This document shows positions 1 to 8,641 of a DNA stretch of 64,000 bases, in pieces (position 1 is the first letter of the stretch; each line of letters begins with the position of its first letter). The notes under the pieces are model-generated. The model had not been told where the DNA came from. It did not search any database and worked only from the letters and a program-made list of their open reading frames with translations. The translations under genes and the position numbers were made by a program. The stretch comes from Actinoplanes sichuanensis (GTDB taxonomy: Bacteria; Actinomycetota; Actinomycetes; Mycobacteriales; Micromonosporaceae). Location: assembly GCF_033097365.1 (NCBI RefSeq), contig NZ_AP028461.1, forward strand, positions 9,575,501 through 9,639,500, given 5' to 3'.

Positions 1-899
1 TCCGAGTCGGAGGCCCCGCCGCGAAGCAGTTTGCGCAGGTCACTCTCCTCGGTGGCGAAGAGACAGTTACGAACCTGACCGTCCGCGGTGAGTCGGGTGC
101 GGTCACAGTCGCCACAGAACGGCCGGGTCACACTGGCGATGACACCCACCCGGGCCGGCTCGCCGGCCGCGTCGACATGGCCCGGCACCAACCAGGTCTC
201 GGCCGGCGCCGTTCCACGTGAAACATCGTCTGGCTGTAGATCGAACGGCTCCAGCGCGGCCAGGATCTCCTCGGCCGTGACCATCTCCCGCCGGTCCCAC
301 TGGTGCTGAGCGTCCAGTGGCATCTGCTCGATGAACCGGAGCTGATAACCGTGGTCGAGAGCAAACTGCAGCAGGGCAGGTGCCTCGTCGTCGTTGACCC
401 CGCGCATCAGCACCGTATTGATTTTCACGGGCGTGAGACCGGCGGCGGCCGCGGCACGTAGCCCGGCCAGCACGTCGGAGTGCCGATCGCGCAGGGTGAG
501 CGTGTGGAATCGGACCGGATCGAGTGTGTCGAGTGAGACATTCACCCGGTGTAGCCCGGCGTCACGCAGCGGACCGGCGATCCGGTCCAACCCGATCCCG
601 TTCGTGGTGACCGACAGCTTGGGCCGTGGGTCGAGCCGTGCCGCGTCCTCGACGATGCTCACCAGCCCGCGCCGGATCAGCGGCTCACCACCGGTGAACC
701 GGACCTCGGTGACCCCCAGTTGCTCGACCGCGATGCGGACGAGTCGTTTCACCTCGTCGTCGGTGAGTTGCTGCGGCTGCGGCATCCACGCCAGGCCCTC
801 GGCGGGCATGCAGTACGTACAGCGCAGATTGCATCGATCCGTGAGTGAGACACGGAGATCGGTGGCGATGCGACCGAACCGGTCGGCGAGCACGGTCAC
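1..899 (-). CDS. moaA: GTP 3',8-cyclase MoaA (3' end cut by window)
   Basis: Radical-SAM enzyme of the first step of molybdenum cofactor synthesis, converting GTP to 3',8-cyclo-GTP. From the GTG at 899 the N-terminal cluster motif C-x3-C-x2-C is at residues 23, 27 and 30 (DRCNLRCTYC), followed by the RFTGGEPL motif. The second 4Fe-4S motif, FCGDCDRTR followed by VRNCLF, lies near the window edge, so only the last residues are missing. An in-frame ATG at 986 would add 29 residues and overlap the upstream kinase stop by 8 bases (ATGCCTAG), suggesting coupling; I prefer 899 because family members start just before the RFGR motif. fdhD and mobA of the same pathway lie within 6 kb. Confidence 0.95.
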   Translation of the reverse strand, partial: MTVLADRFGRIATDLRVSLTDRCNLRCTYCMPAEGLAWMPQPQQLTDDEVKRLVRIAVEQLGVTEVRFTGGEPLIRRGLVSIVEDAARLDPRPKLSVTTNGIGLDRIAGPLRDAGLHRVNVSLDTLDPVRFHTLTLRDRHSDVLAGLRAAAAAGLTPVKINTVLMRGVNDDEAPALLQFALDHGYQLRFIEQMPLDAQHQWDRREMVTAEEILAALEPFDLQPDDVSRGTAPAETWLVPGHVDAAGEPARVGVIASVTRPFCGDCDRTRLTADGQVRNCLFATEESDLRKLLRGGASDS

Positions 900-978
900 A
901 CGCGCCGCCACAGCGGCTCGGCTGATCCCCGGGAGATGCGCACGAATCGAATCTAGCCGTTTCTGATGCCTACTGCCT

Positions 979-1857
979 CTAGGCATATCGTCCTGTGGAC
1001 AACGCGTCGGCCGCGTCGCGTACCCCGGACCGATATGCGCTGCCGAAAGCGGCGGTGTGCACCAGCCACAAATGCAGTTGGTGCAGCGGGACACGATCCT
1101 GCCAGCCGTCGGCCAACGGTGATTCCTCCTGGTATGCGGCGAGGATGCGGTCCAGGTGGGGAGCACCGCCGAACATCGCGAGTGTCGCCAGGTCGGTTTC
1201 GCGGTGGCCGCCGTGCGCTGCCGGGTCGACGAGCCAGGCCCGGCCGTCGGCCGCCCACAGCAGATTTCCCGGCCACAGGTCGCCGTGGATTCGTGCGGGC
1301 GGTTCGCTTCCGCCGTACCGATGCAGGGTTTTGATGATCTTCTCGACCGAGGCGAGGTCGGACGCGTCGAGCGCTCCGCGATCAAAAGAGATCTTGAGGT
1401 ACGGGTCGAGCCGCCGCTCCGCGAACCAGGACGCCCAGGATTCGCCGCGGGTGTTGTCCAGCGGCAGCGGCCCGATGTATCCGGGCAGCTCAGCCCCGAA
1501 GAAATCGGCACCGGACCGATGCAGCCGGGCCAGGTCGCGACCGAATCGTTCAGCAGCCTCGAGGGTGGATTCGCCGGGTTCAACCCATTCCATCGCGAGG
1601 ATCTCGGGCAGCGCGACCAGCACCTCCGGAACCGGCACCGTCCCGGCCGCGCGCAGCCATGCGAGACCGGCCGCCTCAGCCGCGAACATGCCGTCCGGGG
1701 CGGGTCCGGACGGCCACGTCTTCGCGAAGATCGACGCGCCGTCGTCGAGAGTCAGCCGGCTCGCCGAGCAGACGCCCGAGTGCACTGGTGTCTCACGAAT
1801 GCGTTGATGTGTCAGAAATGTCGGGAGATGCTGGGGGTGCGTGCGCAGGTACGCCAT
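979..1857 (-). CDS. Fructosamine/ketosamine-3-kinase family protein
   Basis: A 292-residue small-molecule kinase of the fructosamine-3-kinase/aminoglycoside-phosphotransferase fold. The catalytic loop HGDLWPGN is at about residues 191-198 and the metal-binding DPA motif follows at about 211. Family members phosphorylate fructosamines and ribulosamines on glycated proteins or small amines, a deglycation role. The ATG at 1857 is preferred over a GTG two codons upstream because an AGG sits five bases before it. It is directly upstream of moaA on the same strand and may be co-transcribed, though no functional link is obvious. The actual substrate cannot be read from the sequence. Confidence 0.85.
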   Translation of the reverse strand: MAYLRTHPQHLPTFLTHQRIRETPVHSGVCSASRLTLDDGASIFAKTWPSGPAPDGMFAAEAAGLAWLRAAGTVPVPEVLVALPEILAMEWVEPGESTLEAAERFGRDLARLHRSGADFFGAELPGYIGPLPLDNTRGESWASWFAERRLDPYLKISFDRGALDASDLASVEKIIKTLHRYGGSEPPARIHGDLWPGNLLWAADGRAWLVDPAAHGGHRETDLATLAMFGGAPHLDRILAAYQEESPLADGWQDRVPLHQLHLWLVHTAAFGSAYRSGVRDAADALSTGRYA

Positions 1858-1919
1858 GTCCACCTGGTTATCTTGCGCTTCCCGTGACGTACGTCTCCAT
1901 TCCGAGGCAAGATGGCGAC

Positions 1920-2420
1920 ATGACCCCTGTCGTAGTGCGCTCGTACCGGCCGAGTGATCACTCCGCGTGCCGGCGTCTGTGGGCCGAGTTGTCCCGCCAG
2001 CACAACGAGATGTACGGCGAGCACAGGGATGACGGCGGTGCCGGGTTCGAGGAGTATCTGACCCGGCTGGACCTCTCCGGACTGTGGGTCTCCGATCACG
2101 CCGACGACGGAGTGATCGGGATGGTCGGCCTGATCATGCGAGGCCGGGCCGGCGAGGTCGACCCGGTCGTCGTGACGATCACCCATCGGCACAAGGGTGT
2201 CGGCCGCAAGCTGCTGCAACACGTCGCCGCGGAGGCCAAGCGCCGCAACATGACCGCGCTGACCATCTCCCCCGAATCGCGCAACATCGAGGCGATCCGC
2301 AGTCTGCACGCGGCCGGATACGACGTGGTCTCGTCGATCGAATTGACGATGGACCTGGAACGGCACACCCACCCCTGGCACCACGGCCTGGAGCTGCACG
2401 AGTTGCCCTTCCGGTCGTAG
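1920..2420 (+). CDS. GNAT family N-acetyltransferase
   Basis: A 166-residue acetyltransferase. Motif A for acetyl-CoA binding is at residues 89-99 (HRHKGVGRKLL), followed by the ISPESRNIEAIRSLHAAGY stretch typical of motif B. The open frame continues upstream, but the ATG at 1920 is chosen because the homologous fold starts there and a -10-like CAAGAT at 1908-1913 lies six bases before it, as in leaderless genes. Transcribed away from the kinase/moaA pair. The acceptor substrate is unknown. Confidence 0.85.
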   Translation: MTPVVVRSYRPSDHSACRRLWAELSRQHNEMYGEHRDDGGAGFEEYLTRLDLSGLWVSDHADDGVIGMVGLIMRGRAGEVDPVVVTITHRHKGVGRKLLQHVAAEAKRRNMTALTISPESRNIEAIRSLHAAGYDVVSSIELTMDLERHTHPWHHGLELHELPFRS

Positions 2421-2452
2421 AAGCCGGTCACCTGGGGTTTTCTGTTCGCAGA

Positions 2453-2481
2453 CTGTGGACGAACCGGCGTGTCGTCCACAG
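2453..2481. repeat. Perfect 10-bp inverted repeat with DnaA-box-like arms
   Basis: Arms CTGTGGACGA (2453-2462) and TCGTCCACAG (2472-2481) flank a 9-base loop, between the GNAT stop and the DUF4192 start. It could terminate the GNAT transcript, but there is no T-run. Each arm also contains TCGTCCACA in one orientation, which fits the loose Streptomyces DnaA-box consensus, so it may instead be a pair of opposed DnaA boxes. Confidence 0.5.
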
Positions 2482-2532
2482 CTGAGACGCGAGGCAGGCG
2501 GCCCGGGCCGCCGAGCGGCCACGCTGGCCGGC

Positions 2533-3513
2533 ATGAAAGCCGACACCACCATCGTCGTCCGCGATTCCGGCGAGCTCGTCGCGGTCCTGCCGTTCCTGAT
2601 GGGCTACCACCCGCACGATGCCGTCGCGCTGGTCGGCATGCGTCACGGCCGGCTCGACTTCGGCGCGTGCTTCGATCTGCCGCCGCCCGACGTCGACGAC
2701 GCGGAGCTGCAGAGTGGGGCTGCGGACGCGGCCGCCGCGGCCCTGCGGCAGACGCCCGACCACGTGGTGATCATCGGCTACGGCCCGCCGGAGCGGGTGA
2801 CCTCGGTGGTTCTGCGGGTCGCCGAGGCGCTGCAGGTGGTCGGAGTCCGGATCGACGACGTCCTGCGCGTGCACGACGGTCGCTGGTGGTCCTATGCGTG
2901 CGACGACCAGGGCTGCTGCCCGGCCGAGGGCACCCCCTGCCTGCCGCCGGACAGTGCGATCGCGGCTGAGGCGACCTATCGCGGCCAGGTGGCCCTGCCC
3001 AGCCGCCGCGACCTGGTCGCCCAGCTGGCGCCGGTGGAGGGGCCGGAGCGGGCGGCCATGGGTGTCGCCACCGAGCGGGCCCGCAGCCGATTCGACGGCC
3101 TGCTGGAGGGCCCCGGGGTCGAGAAACGGATCCGGCAGGCCGGCCGTCTCGCCGTCCGTGAGGCGGAGAAGCGGTACCGCTCCGGTGGGGTCCTCACCGA
3201 CGCCGAGACGGCCTGGCTCGGGGTGCTGCTGTCCGACCTCTCGGTCGAGGACTACGCCGCCGACCGGACCGGCCCGCACGAGTGGCGGGCCGGTCTCTGG
3301 ACCGACGTGCTGCGCCGGGTCGAGCCGGTCCACGTCCCGGCGCCCGCCTGCCTGCTCGGCCTCACCGCCTGGCAGCTGGGCCGGGGCGCGCTGGCCCGGG
3401 TCGCCGTGGACCGGGCACTGGACGCGGAGCCCGGCCACGAGTTCGCCGGCATGCTGCATCAACTGCTCGGGTTCGCCATCCCTCCGGAAATCGTGCGGCG
3501 ATGGCGGCGATGA
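2533..3513 (+). CDS. DUF4192 domain-containing protein
   Basis: A 326-residue soluble protein matching the actinobacterial DUF4192 family. Recognisable features are the opening (TTIVVRDSGELVAVLPFLMGYHPHDAVALVG), the DHVVIIGYG strand, and the late ACLLGLTAWQLGRGALARVAVDRALDAEPGH helix-rich stretch. The ATG at 2533 is used because this is where family proteins begin; the frame is open further upstream. The function of the family is unknown. No operon partner: the next gene, phoD, is convergent and ends 8 bases away. Confidence 0.85.
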   Translation: MKADTTIVVRDSGELVAVLPFLMGYHPHDAVALVGMRHGRLDFGACFDLPPPDVDDAELQSGAADAAAAALRQTPDHVVIIGYGPPERVTSVVLRVAEALQVVGVRIDDVLRVHDGRWWSYACDDQGCCPAEGTPCLPPDSAIAAEATYRGQVALPSRRDLVAQLAPVEGPERAAMGVATERARSRFDGLLEGPGVEKRIRQAGRLAVREAEKRYRSGGVLTDAETAWLGVLLSDLSVEDYAADRTGPHEWRAGLWTDVLRRVEPVHVPAPACLLGLTAWQLGRGALARVAVDRALDAEPGHEFAGMLHQLLGFAIPPEIVRRWRR

Positions 3514-3521
3514 CCGGCCGG

Positions 3522-5150
3522 TCAGGGGCGTTCGGTCTCCTGCCGGACCGTCTCCTCGCCGAGGTCCGCGCTGCGCAGTGCGGCGCCGGGCGTCGGGTTG
3601 TCGGCGATCTTGTGCAGGGCGGGCACCCGGTCCTCGATCACGAAGGTGGCCCGGGTGTGCGCCGGCGCGCCAGGTGTCGTCACGTAGGGCAGCACCACGA
3701 AGTCGGCGGTCAGCGACTCCGGCGTGATCCGGGTCCGGACGTAACCGCGCTGGTTGTTGTAGAAGCGCAGGTGCGGGTTCCAGGCCGCCCAGCTGTGATT
3801 GCCACTGGGCACATCGGCCCCGTTACCGCCGGAGGTGATCGACGAGCAGACCAGTTCGGTGCCGACGGTCCGCGAGGTCGGGTCGTTCCAGTCCAGCTTG
3901 AGCTCGTCGGCCCAGTGCGCATGCACGTCGCCGGTCAGCACCACCGGGTTACGGACGCCGGCGTCCACCCAGCCGCGGGTGATCCGGTCCCGCGAGCCCT
4001 GGTACCCGTCCCACGAGTCCATGCTGAGCACCTTCTGCGGGCCGGAGTTGTTGTCCCGCTGCCCGAAGAAGACCTGCTGCCCGAGGATGTCCCAGCGCGC
4101 GGTGGACCGGTGGAAACCGTCGAGCAGCCACTTCTCCTGCTCGGCGCCGGTGATCGAGCGGGCCGGGTCGGACGCGGCGGGACAGTCCTTGTAGCCGTCG
4201 CCACACCCCTGGTCGTCGCGGTACTGCCGGGTGTCGAGCATGTGGAAGGTGGCCAGCCGGCCCCAGTGCAACCGGCGGTAGAGTTGCATGTCGATGCCCT
4301 TCGGGACCGAGGTCCGGCGCAGCGGCATGTTCTCGTAGTACGCCTGGAACGCGGCGGCACGGCGAGCGAGGAAGTTCGGGTCGGGCTGCTCGGGCACCTC
4401 GTCGGCCCAGTTGTTCTCGGTCTCGTGGTCGTCCCACACCACCGCCCACGGCGCGGCCGCGTGCGCCGCCTGGAGGTCGAGGTCGGTCTTGTACTGGGCG
4501 TGCCGCTGCCGGTAGTCGGCCAGCGTCACCGTCTCCGGACCCTCGTGATCGCGCGGGTTCCCGCCGGGGATGTTGTACGTGTCCGGGGCGTATTCGTACT
4601 GGTAGTCGCCGAGGTGCAGGATCAGGTCCGGCGCGTCCTCGGCCAGCCTGCGGTACGCGGTGAAGTAGCCGTGCTCGAACTGCGAGCACGACACGAACGC
4701 CATCGCCAGCGACGCCTCGCGGGTCCAACGTGCCGGTGCGGTGCGGGTCCGGCCCACCGGCGAGACGAAGCGCTCGGCCCGAAAGCGGTAGAAGAACTCG
4801 CGGCCCGGCGCGAGTCCGTCCAACTCGACGTGCACGCTGTGCGCACGGTCCGGCCGGGCATGGGCGACACCCCGGCGGACGATCTTGCGGAATCGTCCGT
4901 CGGCGGCGAGTTCCCAGGCCACCGGCACGGTCCGGTACGGCATGCCGCCGAGACCGTCCGCGGCCGACGGGGTCGGAGCGAGACGGGTCCACAGCACGAA
5001 ACCGTCAGGCGACGGGTCACCCGACGCGACGCCGAGGGTGAACGGGTCGGTCCGGAGCGGACCCCGGTACGGCGTGATGGCGCCGGCCAGCGGGATGACG
5101 GTGGCGGCACCGGCCGCCGTGGTCAGCAGGGTGCGGCGAGATATCGGCAT
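3522..5150 (-). CDS. phoD: Alkaline phosphatase D, Tat-exported
   Basis: A 542-residue PhoD-type phosphodiesterase/phosphomonoesterase that acts outside the membrane to release phosphate. The N-terminus carries a twin-arginine signal (SRRTLL at residues 4-9, then a hydrophobic run to about residue 24). Metal-site motifs are SCSQ (154-157), GDYQYEY (181-187), WDDHETENNW (239-248) and GDVHAHW (407-413). The length is normal for the family. Such genes are usually PhoP-controlled, but I could not identify a clear pho box upstream. Convergent with the DUF4192 gene. Confidence 0.93.
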   Translation of the reverse strand: MPISRRTLLTTAAGAATVIPLAGAITPYRGPLRTDPFTLGVASGDPSPDGFVLWTRLAPTPSAADGLGGMPYRTVPVAWELAADGRFRKIVRRGVAHARPDRAHSVHVELDGLAPGREFFYRFRAERFVSPVGRTRTAPARWTREASLAMAFVSCSQFEHGYFTAYRRLAEDAPDLILHLGDYQYEYAPDTYNIPGGNPRDHEGPETVTLADYRQRHAQYKTDLDLQAAHAAAPWAVVWDDHETENNWADEVPEQPDPNFLARRAAAFQAYYENMPLRRTSVPKGIDMQLYRRLHWGRLATFHMLDTRQYRDDQGCGDGYKDCPAASDPARSITGAEQEKWLLDGFHRSTARWDILGQQVFFGQRDNNSGPQKVLSMDSWDGYQGSRDRITRGWVDAGVRNPVVLTGDVHAHWADELKLDWNDPTSRTVGTELVCSSITSGGNGADVPSGNHSWAAWNPHLRFYNNQRGYVRTRITPESLTADFVVLPYVTTPGAPAHTRATFVIEDRVPALHKIADNPTPGAALRSADLGEETVRQETERP

Positions 5151-5188
5151 GCGTCGAAGCGTTCGCGATGCGGGTTAACGACAACTGG

Positions 5189-6016
5189 TCAGACGGTGAC
5201 GCGATGAGCCCCGGCATAGATGTTCATGCGCGGTTCGCGAAGGAATCCGACAAGTGTCATGCCGGATTCCTCGGCCAGCTCGACGGCCAGGGTGCTCGGC
5301 GCGGAGACCGCGGCCAGCAGTGGCAACCCGGCCATCCAGGCCTTCTGGGTGAGCTCGAAACTGGCCCGGCCGGAAACCAGCAGCACGTGCCCGGCCAGCG
5401 GCAGTCGGCCCTCCCGCAATGCCCAGCCGAGCACCTTGTCGACCGCGTTGTGTCGGCCCACGTCCTCGCGCAGGACCAGGAGATCGCCGGCCGCGGTGAA
5501 CAGGCCCGCCGCGTGCAGGCCCCCGGTCCGGTCGAAGGTGCGCTGGGCCGCCCGCAGCTTGGGCGGCAGCCCGGCCAGCGTCAGCGCCGCGATCTCCATC
5601 GGATCCGCGGCCACGTCGAACCGCGACTTGGTCCGCACCGCGTCGATGCTCGCCTTCCCGCACACGCCGCACGAGCTGGTGGTGTAGAAGTTGCGGGTCG
5701 GATCGGTCACCGGCGGCGGCACCGACGGGTCGAGGACCACATCCACCACGTTGTACGTGTTAGGCGTATCAGTACCGGCGCAGAGCTGTGCGGTCGTCAC
5801 GTCCGAGGCCTCGCCGATGATGCCCTCGCTCAGCAGAAACCCCATCGCCAGATCGATGTCGTGGCCGGGTGTGCGCATGGTCACTGCCAGCGGCCGCTTG
5901 CGCACCCGAATCTCCAGCGGCTCCTCGGCGGCCAGGTGATCCTGGCGGCTACGCCTGCCGGAAGGCGCTGTGACATCGACGGTGACGACCGTGCGACGAC
6001 CCGCGGACCTGCTCAT
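5189..6016 (-). CDS. fdhD: Formate dehydrogenase accessory sulfurtransferase FdhD
   Basis: A 275-residue protein that transfers sulfur to the molybdenum (or tungsten) cofactor of formate dehydrogenases. The paired catalytic cysteines are C116 and C119 in SCGVCGK, and the conserved [10 protein letters not shown] motif follows at about 185-194. No formate dehydrogenase gene is in the window, so it must serve one elsewhere. The start ATG at 6016 is preceded by TAAGCT (6023-6028, minus strand) with a six-base gap, consistent with a leaderless mRNA. Divergent from mobA. Confidence 0.95.
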   Translation of the reverse strand: MSRSAGRRTVVTVDVTAPSGRRSRQDHLAAEEPLEIRVRKRPLAVTMRTPGHDIDLAMGFLLSEGIIGEASDVTTAQLCAGTDTPNTYNVVDVVLDPSVPPPVTDPTRNFYTTSSCGVCGKASIDAVRTKSRFDVAADPMEIAALTLAGLPPKLRAAQRTFDRTGGLHAAGLFTAAGDLLVLREDVGRHNAVDKVLGWALREGRLPLAGHVLLVSGRASFELTQKAWMAGLPLLAAVSAPSTLAVELAEESGMTLVGFLREPRMNIYAGAHRVTV

Positions 6017-6022
6017 AGCGGG

Positions 6023-6028
6023 AGCTTA
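6023..6028 (-). promoter_or_regulatory. -10 box of fdhD, leaderless spacing
   Basis: TAAGCT on the minus strand followed by six bases and then the fdhD ATG. The transcript would begin at or next to the start codon. No convincing -35 box was found. Confidence 0.55.
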
Positions 6029-6086
6029 CGGGGTCCCCCGAAGGCGTCGAACCGAGCGCGTGGTCACACCCGCCACCCGCTCGGGA

Positions 6087-6092
6087 TACGGT
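6087..6092 (+). promoter_or_regulatory. -10 box of mobA, leaderless spacing
   Basis: TACGGT followed by six bases and the GTG at 6099. This spacing is the main reason for choosing that GTG over longer open-frame starts. Confidence 0.55.
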
Positions 6093-6098
6093 ACTCAC

Positions 6099-6698
6099 GT
6101 GGGGGGATTCGCGGCGGTGGTCTTGGCCGGTGGTGCGGCACGGCGAATGGGTGGTGCCGACAAGCCGACCCTTACCGTTGCCGGTCAGTCGATGCTCACC
6201 CGGGTGCTGGCGGCGGTGCACGACGCCGACCCCCGTGTGGTGGTCGGGCGAATACCCGCCGACTTCCCGGTTCCGGTGCACGTCACGCGTGAGGAACCCG
6301 CTGGTGGCGGCCCTGTCGCGGCTGCCTCGGCGGGGCTGGCGCTGGTGCCCGCGCACGTCACCTTCACCGCCCTGCTCGCCGCCGACCTGCCGCTGTTGAC
6401 CGGTGAGGCGGTCGACGTGCTGCGGCTCACCCTGGAGTCGGCACCGATGGAGGGCGCGGTCTATCGCGACACCGACGGGCACCTTCAGACGCTCTGCGGG
6501 GTGTGGCGGACCGCCGGGCTACGGGCCGCACTCGACCGGGTCGCCGAGTCCCGTGGCGGGCTGCACGGCGCGCCGGTGCGGGCGTTGCTCGAGCACGCCC
6601 GGGTGGCCGAGGTGTCCTGGCGTCGGCCGGGGCCGCCGCCCTGGTTCGACTGCGACACCGATGACGATCTGCGGACCGCGGAGGAGTGGGCCCGATGA
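6099..6698 (+). CDS. mobA: Molybdenum cofactor guanylyltransferase MobA
   Basis: A 199-residue nucleotidyltransferase that joins GMP from GTP to molybdopterin to make the guanine-dinucleotide cofactor used by formate dehydrogenases and nitrate reductases. The nucleotide-binding motif LAGGAARRMGGADK is at residues 9-22. The catalytic-region motifs LLAADLPLL and the terminal FDCDTDDDL agree with MobA. The GTG at 6099 puts that motif at the usual distance from the N-terminus. Its stop overlaps the next start as ATGA, so the DUF6457 gene is translationally coupled. Divergent from fdhD, which acts on the same cofactor. Confidence 0.92.
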   Translation: MGGFAAVVLAGGAARRMGGADKPTLTVAGQSMLTRVLAAVHDADPRVVVGRIPADFPVPVHVTREEPAGGGPVAAASAGLALVPAHVTFTALLAADLPLLTGEAVDVLRLTLESAPMEGAVYRDTDGHLQTLCGVWRTAGLRAALDRVAESRGGLHGAPVRALLEHARVAEVSWRRPGPPPWFDCDTDDDLRTAEEWAR

Positions 6699-6934
6699 GC
6701 GAGATGGACGACTGGGTCGCCGAGGTCAGTGCCGAGCTCGGGCTGGGTGGCGCGGTGGTGCCGGTGAAAGAGGTGCTCGACGTGGCCCGGGATGTGGCGC
6801 ACAACGTCCTGCGGCCGGGGGCGCCGGTTTCGGCGTACCTCCTCGGACTCGCTGTCGGGGCCGGGGCCGATCCGGCCGAAGCGGCCGCCAAGATCAGCGC
6901 CTTGGCACTGCGTCGAGCCGCGCCCGAAAGCTGA
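6695..6934 (+). CDS. DUF6457 domain-containing small protein
   Basis: A 79-residue soluble helical protein beginning MSEMDDWVAEVSAELGLG, matching the small DUF6457 family that follows mobA in actinomycetes. The start ATG overlaps the mobA TGA by four bases. The function is unknown; fixed linkage and coupling to mobA suggest a role in molybdenum cofactor maturation or delivery, which is inference only. Confidence 0.85.
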   Translation: MSEMDDWVAEVSAELGLGGAVVPVKEVLDVARDVAHNVLRPGAPVSAYLLGLAVGAGADPAEAAAKISALALRRAAPES

Positions 6935-7032
6935 CGTCGAAGCGGTTCCACCCTGGACATTCGGGATAGGGATGGGACGGGCGTCCACGGCCCGTCGTCG
7001 CTCGATAGGGTGACGGGAACGGAGGTGCGATC

Positions 7033-8115
7033 ATGACGGCAGAAGGCGCCGCGGGCGACACACACGAGGGCGTGCTGCTCGACGAGCCGACCACGGCCGA
7101 TCTACGGGCCAAGGTCACCCAGGCGTGGCGCGAGTTCGCGAGTGCCCTGGCCGGGCTGGTGCCGACGCTCGCCCCGGGGTCGTATGTCGATCTCACCCTC
7201 GATCCCACCGCGTCCGGCACCGGCACGGCGGTCTACTCGGTGAGCATCCGGGTGCTGGCCGACGGCGTCGTCGAGGCGCTCGCGGTCGGTAACGCGGCGC
7301 TCCCCCAGGAGTACCGGATGGATCGGGCCGCCGTCGCCGATCTGGTCGCGCTCGGCTGGTCGCCGCCGGGTGTGCTGGCCGGGTCCGGTGACTCGTTCGG
7401 CATGCGTACCTCGCACGACAAGGTCGGCCCGCTGGCCACCGCCGTCACCCGGACGCTGCGTGACGTCTACGGTGCTCCGCATCCGGCGTTCCTCGTCTAC
7501 CTCGTGCACGACGAGGAGGACGAGCCGATCGACGCGAGCCCTCTGGGTACCGCCCGGCACGAGCCGAGCATCGAGATCGCCCTCGACGCGCTCGACGACG
7601 AGGACGCCCTGGAGAGGGCGCTGGCCGGCGTCACCGAGGATGTGGTGCCGCTGGACGAGCGGGTCCGCACGGTCGTCGCCACCATGTCCAAGACCACGAT
7701 CGACCAGCTCCAGGTGGATGCCGACGGTGACATCGGCATCCGGGCCGGCTCGGCGATGGTCTTCGTCCGGGTGCGTGACAACCCGCCGTTGGTCGACGTC
7801 TTCTCCCCGATCCTCACCGAGGTGGAGCCGACCGAGCAGCTCTACGTGAAGCTGTCCGAGCTGACCAACCGCATGCCGATCGGCCGGCTCTACTGCGCGC
7901 AGGACACCGTGTGGGCGTCGATCCCGGTGTTCGGCCGTAACTTCCAGCCGACCCACCTGATGCTCGCGGTGCAGGTGATGACCGGTCTCGCCGACGAGCT
8001 CGACGACAGGTTGCACGGCGAGTTCGGTGGCAAGCGGTTCTTCGGCGAGGGTGACAAGCCGGCCGCACCGAAGGCCGAGGACGACGAGGGCCACCGCCCG
8101 GGGATGTATCTCTAG
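7033..8115 (+). CDS. YbjN/TY-Chap domain protein
   Basis: A 360-residue acidic protein with two regions. The N-terminal half (about residues 25-165) resembles the TY-Chap N-terminal domain, and the C-terminal half (about 210-340) resembles YbjN/type III secretion chaperone folds (for example VEPTEQLYVKLSELTNRMPIGRLYC followed by VWASIPVFGRNFQPTHLM). Such proteins are predicted peptide-binding chaperones of unknown clients. A strong ribosome site GGAGG lies seven bases before the ATG, and a TAGGGT -10 candidate is at about 7006. Its end overlaps the convergent Lrp gene by four bases. Confidence 0.75.
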   Translation: MTAEGAAGDTHEGVLLDEPTTADLRAKVTQAWREFASALAGLVPTLAPGSYVDLTLDPTASGTGTAVYSVSIRVLADGVVEALAVGNAALPQEYRMDRAAVADLVALGWSPPGVLAGSGDSFGMRTSHDKVGPLATAVTRTLRDVYGAPHPAFLVYLVHDEEDEPIDASPLGTARHEPSIEIALDALDDEDALERALAGVTEDVVPLDERVRTVVATMSKTTIDQLQVDADGDIGIRAGSAMVFVRVRDNPPLVDVFSPILTEVEPTEQLYVKLSELTNRMPIGRLYCAQDTVWASIPVFGRNFQPTHLMLAVQVMTGLADELDDRLHGEFGGKRFFGEGDKPAAPKAEDDEGHRPGMYL

Positions 8116-8567
8116 GTATTTACCGCCGGGATCGCGGTCGGCACCTCGACCAGCCGCGACAGCACGACCATGCTGCGGGTGGACGTCACGAACGGCTCCG
8201 CCCGCAGCCGCTCCAGCGCCTGTTCGAGGTGCCCGATGTCGGCTGCCCGCAGGTGCACGAGGGCATCGGCCTGCCCGGAGACGGTGTAGGCGCCGACCAC
8301 CTCGGGGTGCCGCCGGGTGGCCACCGTGATCTGTGCCGGCGTGGTCCGCCCGGTGCAGAAGAGTTCGACGAACGCCTCGGTCGTCCAGCCCACGGCGGAC
8401 GGCTCGATGACGGCCGTGAATCCCTTGATCACCCCGCTGGACCGCAATCGATCGACGCGCCTCTTCACCGCGGGTGCGGACAGCGAGACCTTCGCACCGA
8501 TCTCGGCATACGAAGCGCGGGCATCAGCGACGAGCAACGCAACGATTCGTTGGTCGACGACGTCCAT
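8112..8567 (-). CDS. Lrp/AsnC family transcriptional regulator
   Basis: A 151-residue regulator with an N-terminal winged HTH (MDVVDQRIVALLVADARASYAEIGAKV at the start, then the SAPAVKRRVDRLRSSGVI recognition helix) and a C-terminal RAM/ligand-binding domain. Lrp proteins sense amino acids. The ATG at 8567 is chosen because the family starts with the D-x2-D-x-I/L pattern; an upstream start would add nine residues. It is divergent from dimethylargininase with 74 bases between the starts, so that gene is the obvious target, with an arginine-related effector by inference. Confidence 0.9.
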   Translation of the reverse strand: MDVVDQRIVALLVADARASYAEIGAKVSLSAPAVKRRVDRLRSSGVIKGFTAVIEPSAVGWTTEAFVELFCTGRTTPAQITVATRRHPEVVGAYTVSGQADALVHLRAADIGHLEQALERLRAEPFVTSTRSMVVLSRLVEVPTAIPAVNT

Positions 8568-8627
8568 CTGCAACGATTCGCCTCCGAGGAGCAAGATTTA
8601 GAGCTGTTTGCTGCAACGCAGCCTACC

Positions 8628-8633
8628 TACTCT
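8628..8633 (+). promoter_or_regulatory. -10 box of the dimethylargininase gene
   Basis: TACTCT, eight bases before the ATG at 8642. It lies in the short divergent region shared with the Lrp gene, so Lrp binding here could control both. Confidence 0.4.
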
Positions 8634-8641
8634 TTAACCTC

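Noticed and set aside
88..309. Small plus-strand open frames inside moaA
   Set aside because: They lie antisense to conserved MoaA codons and have no ribosome site or recognisable product.
900..986. moaA start at ATG 986
   Set aside because: Possible by overlap with the upstream stop, but it adds 29 residues not expected in MoaA. GTG 899 gives the usual distance to the CX3CX2C motif. Not fully excluded.
3282..5207. Plus-strand open frame of 641 codons opposite phoD
   Set aside because: It is antisense to a gene with complete PhoD motifs. Its composition (runs of R, G, V) is that of a shadow frame in high-GC DNA.
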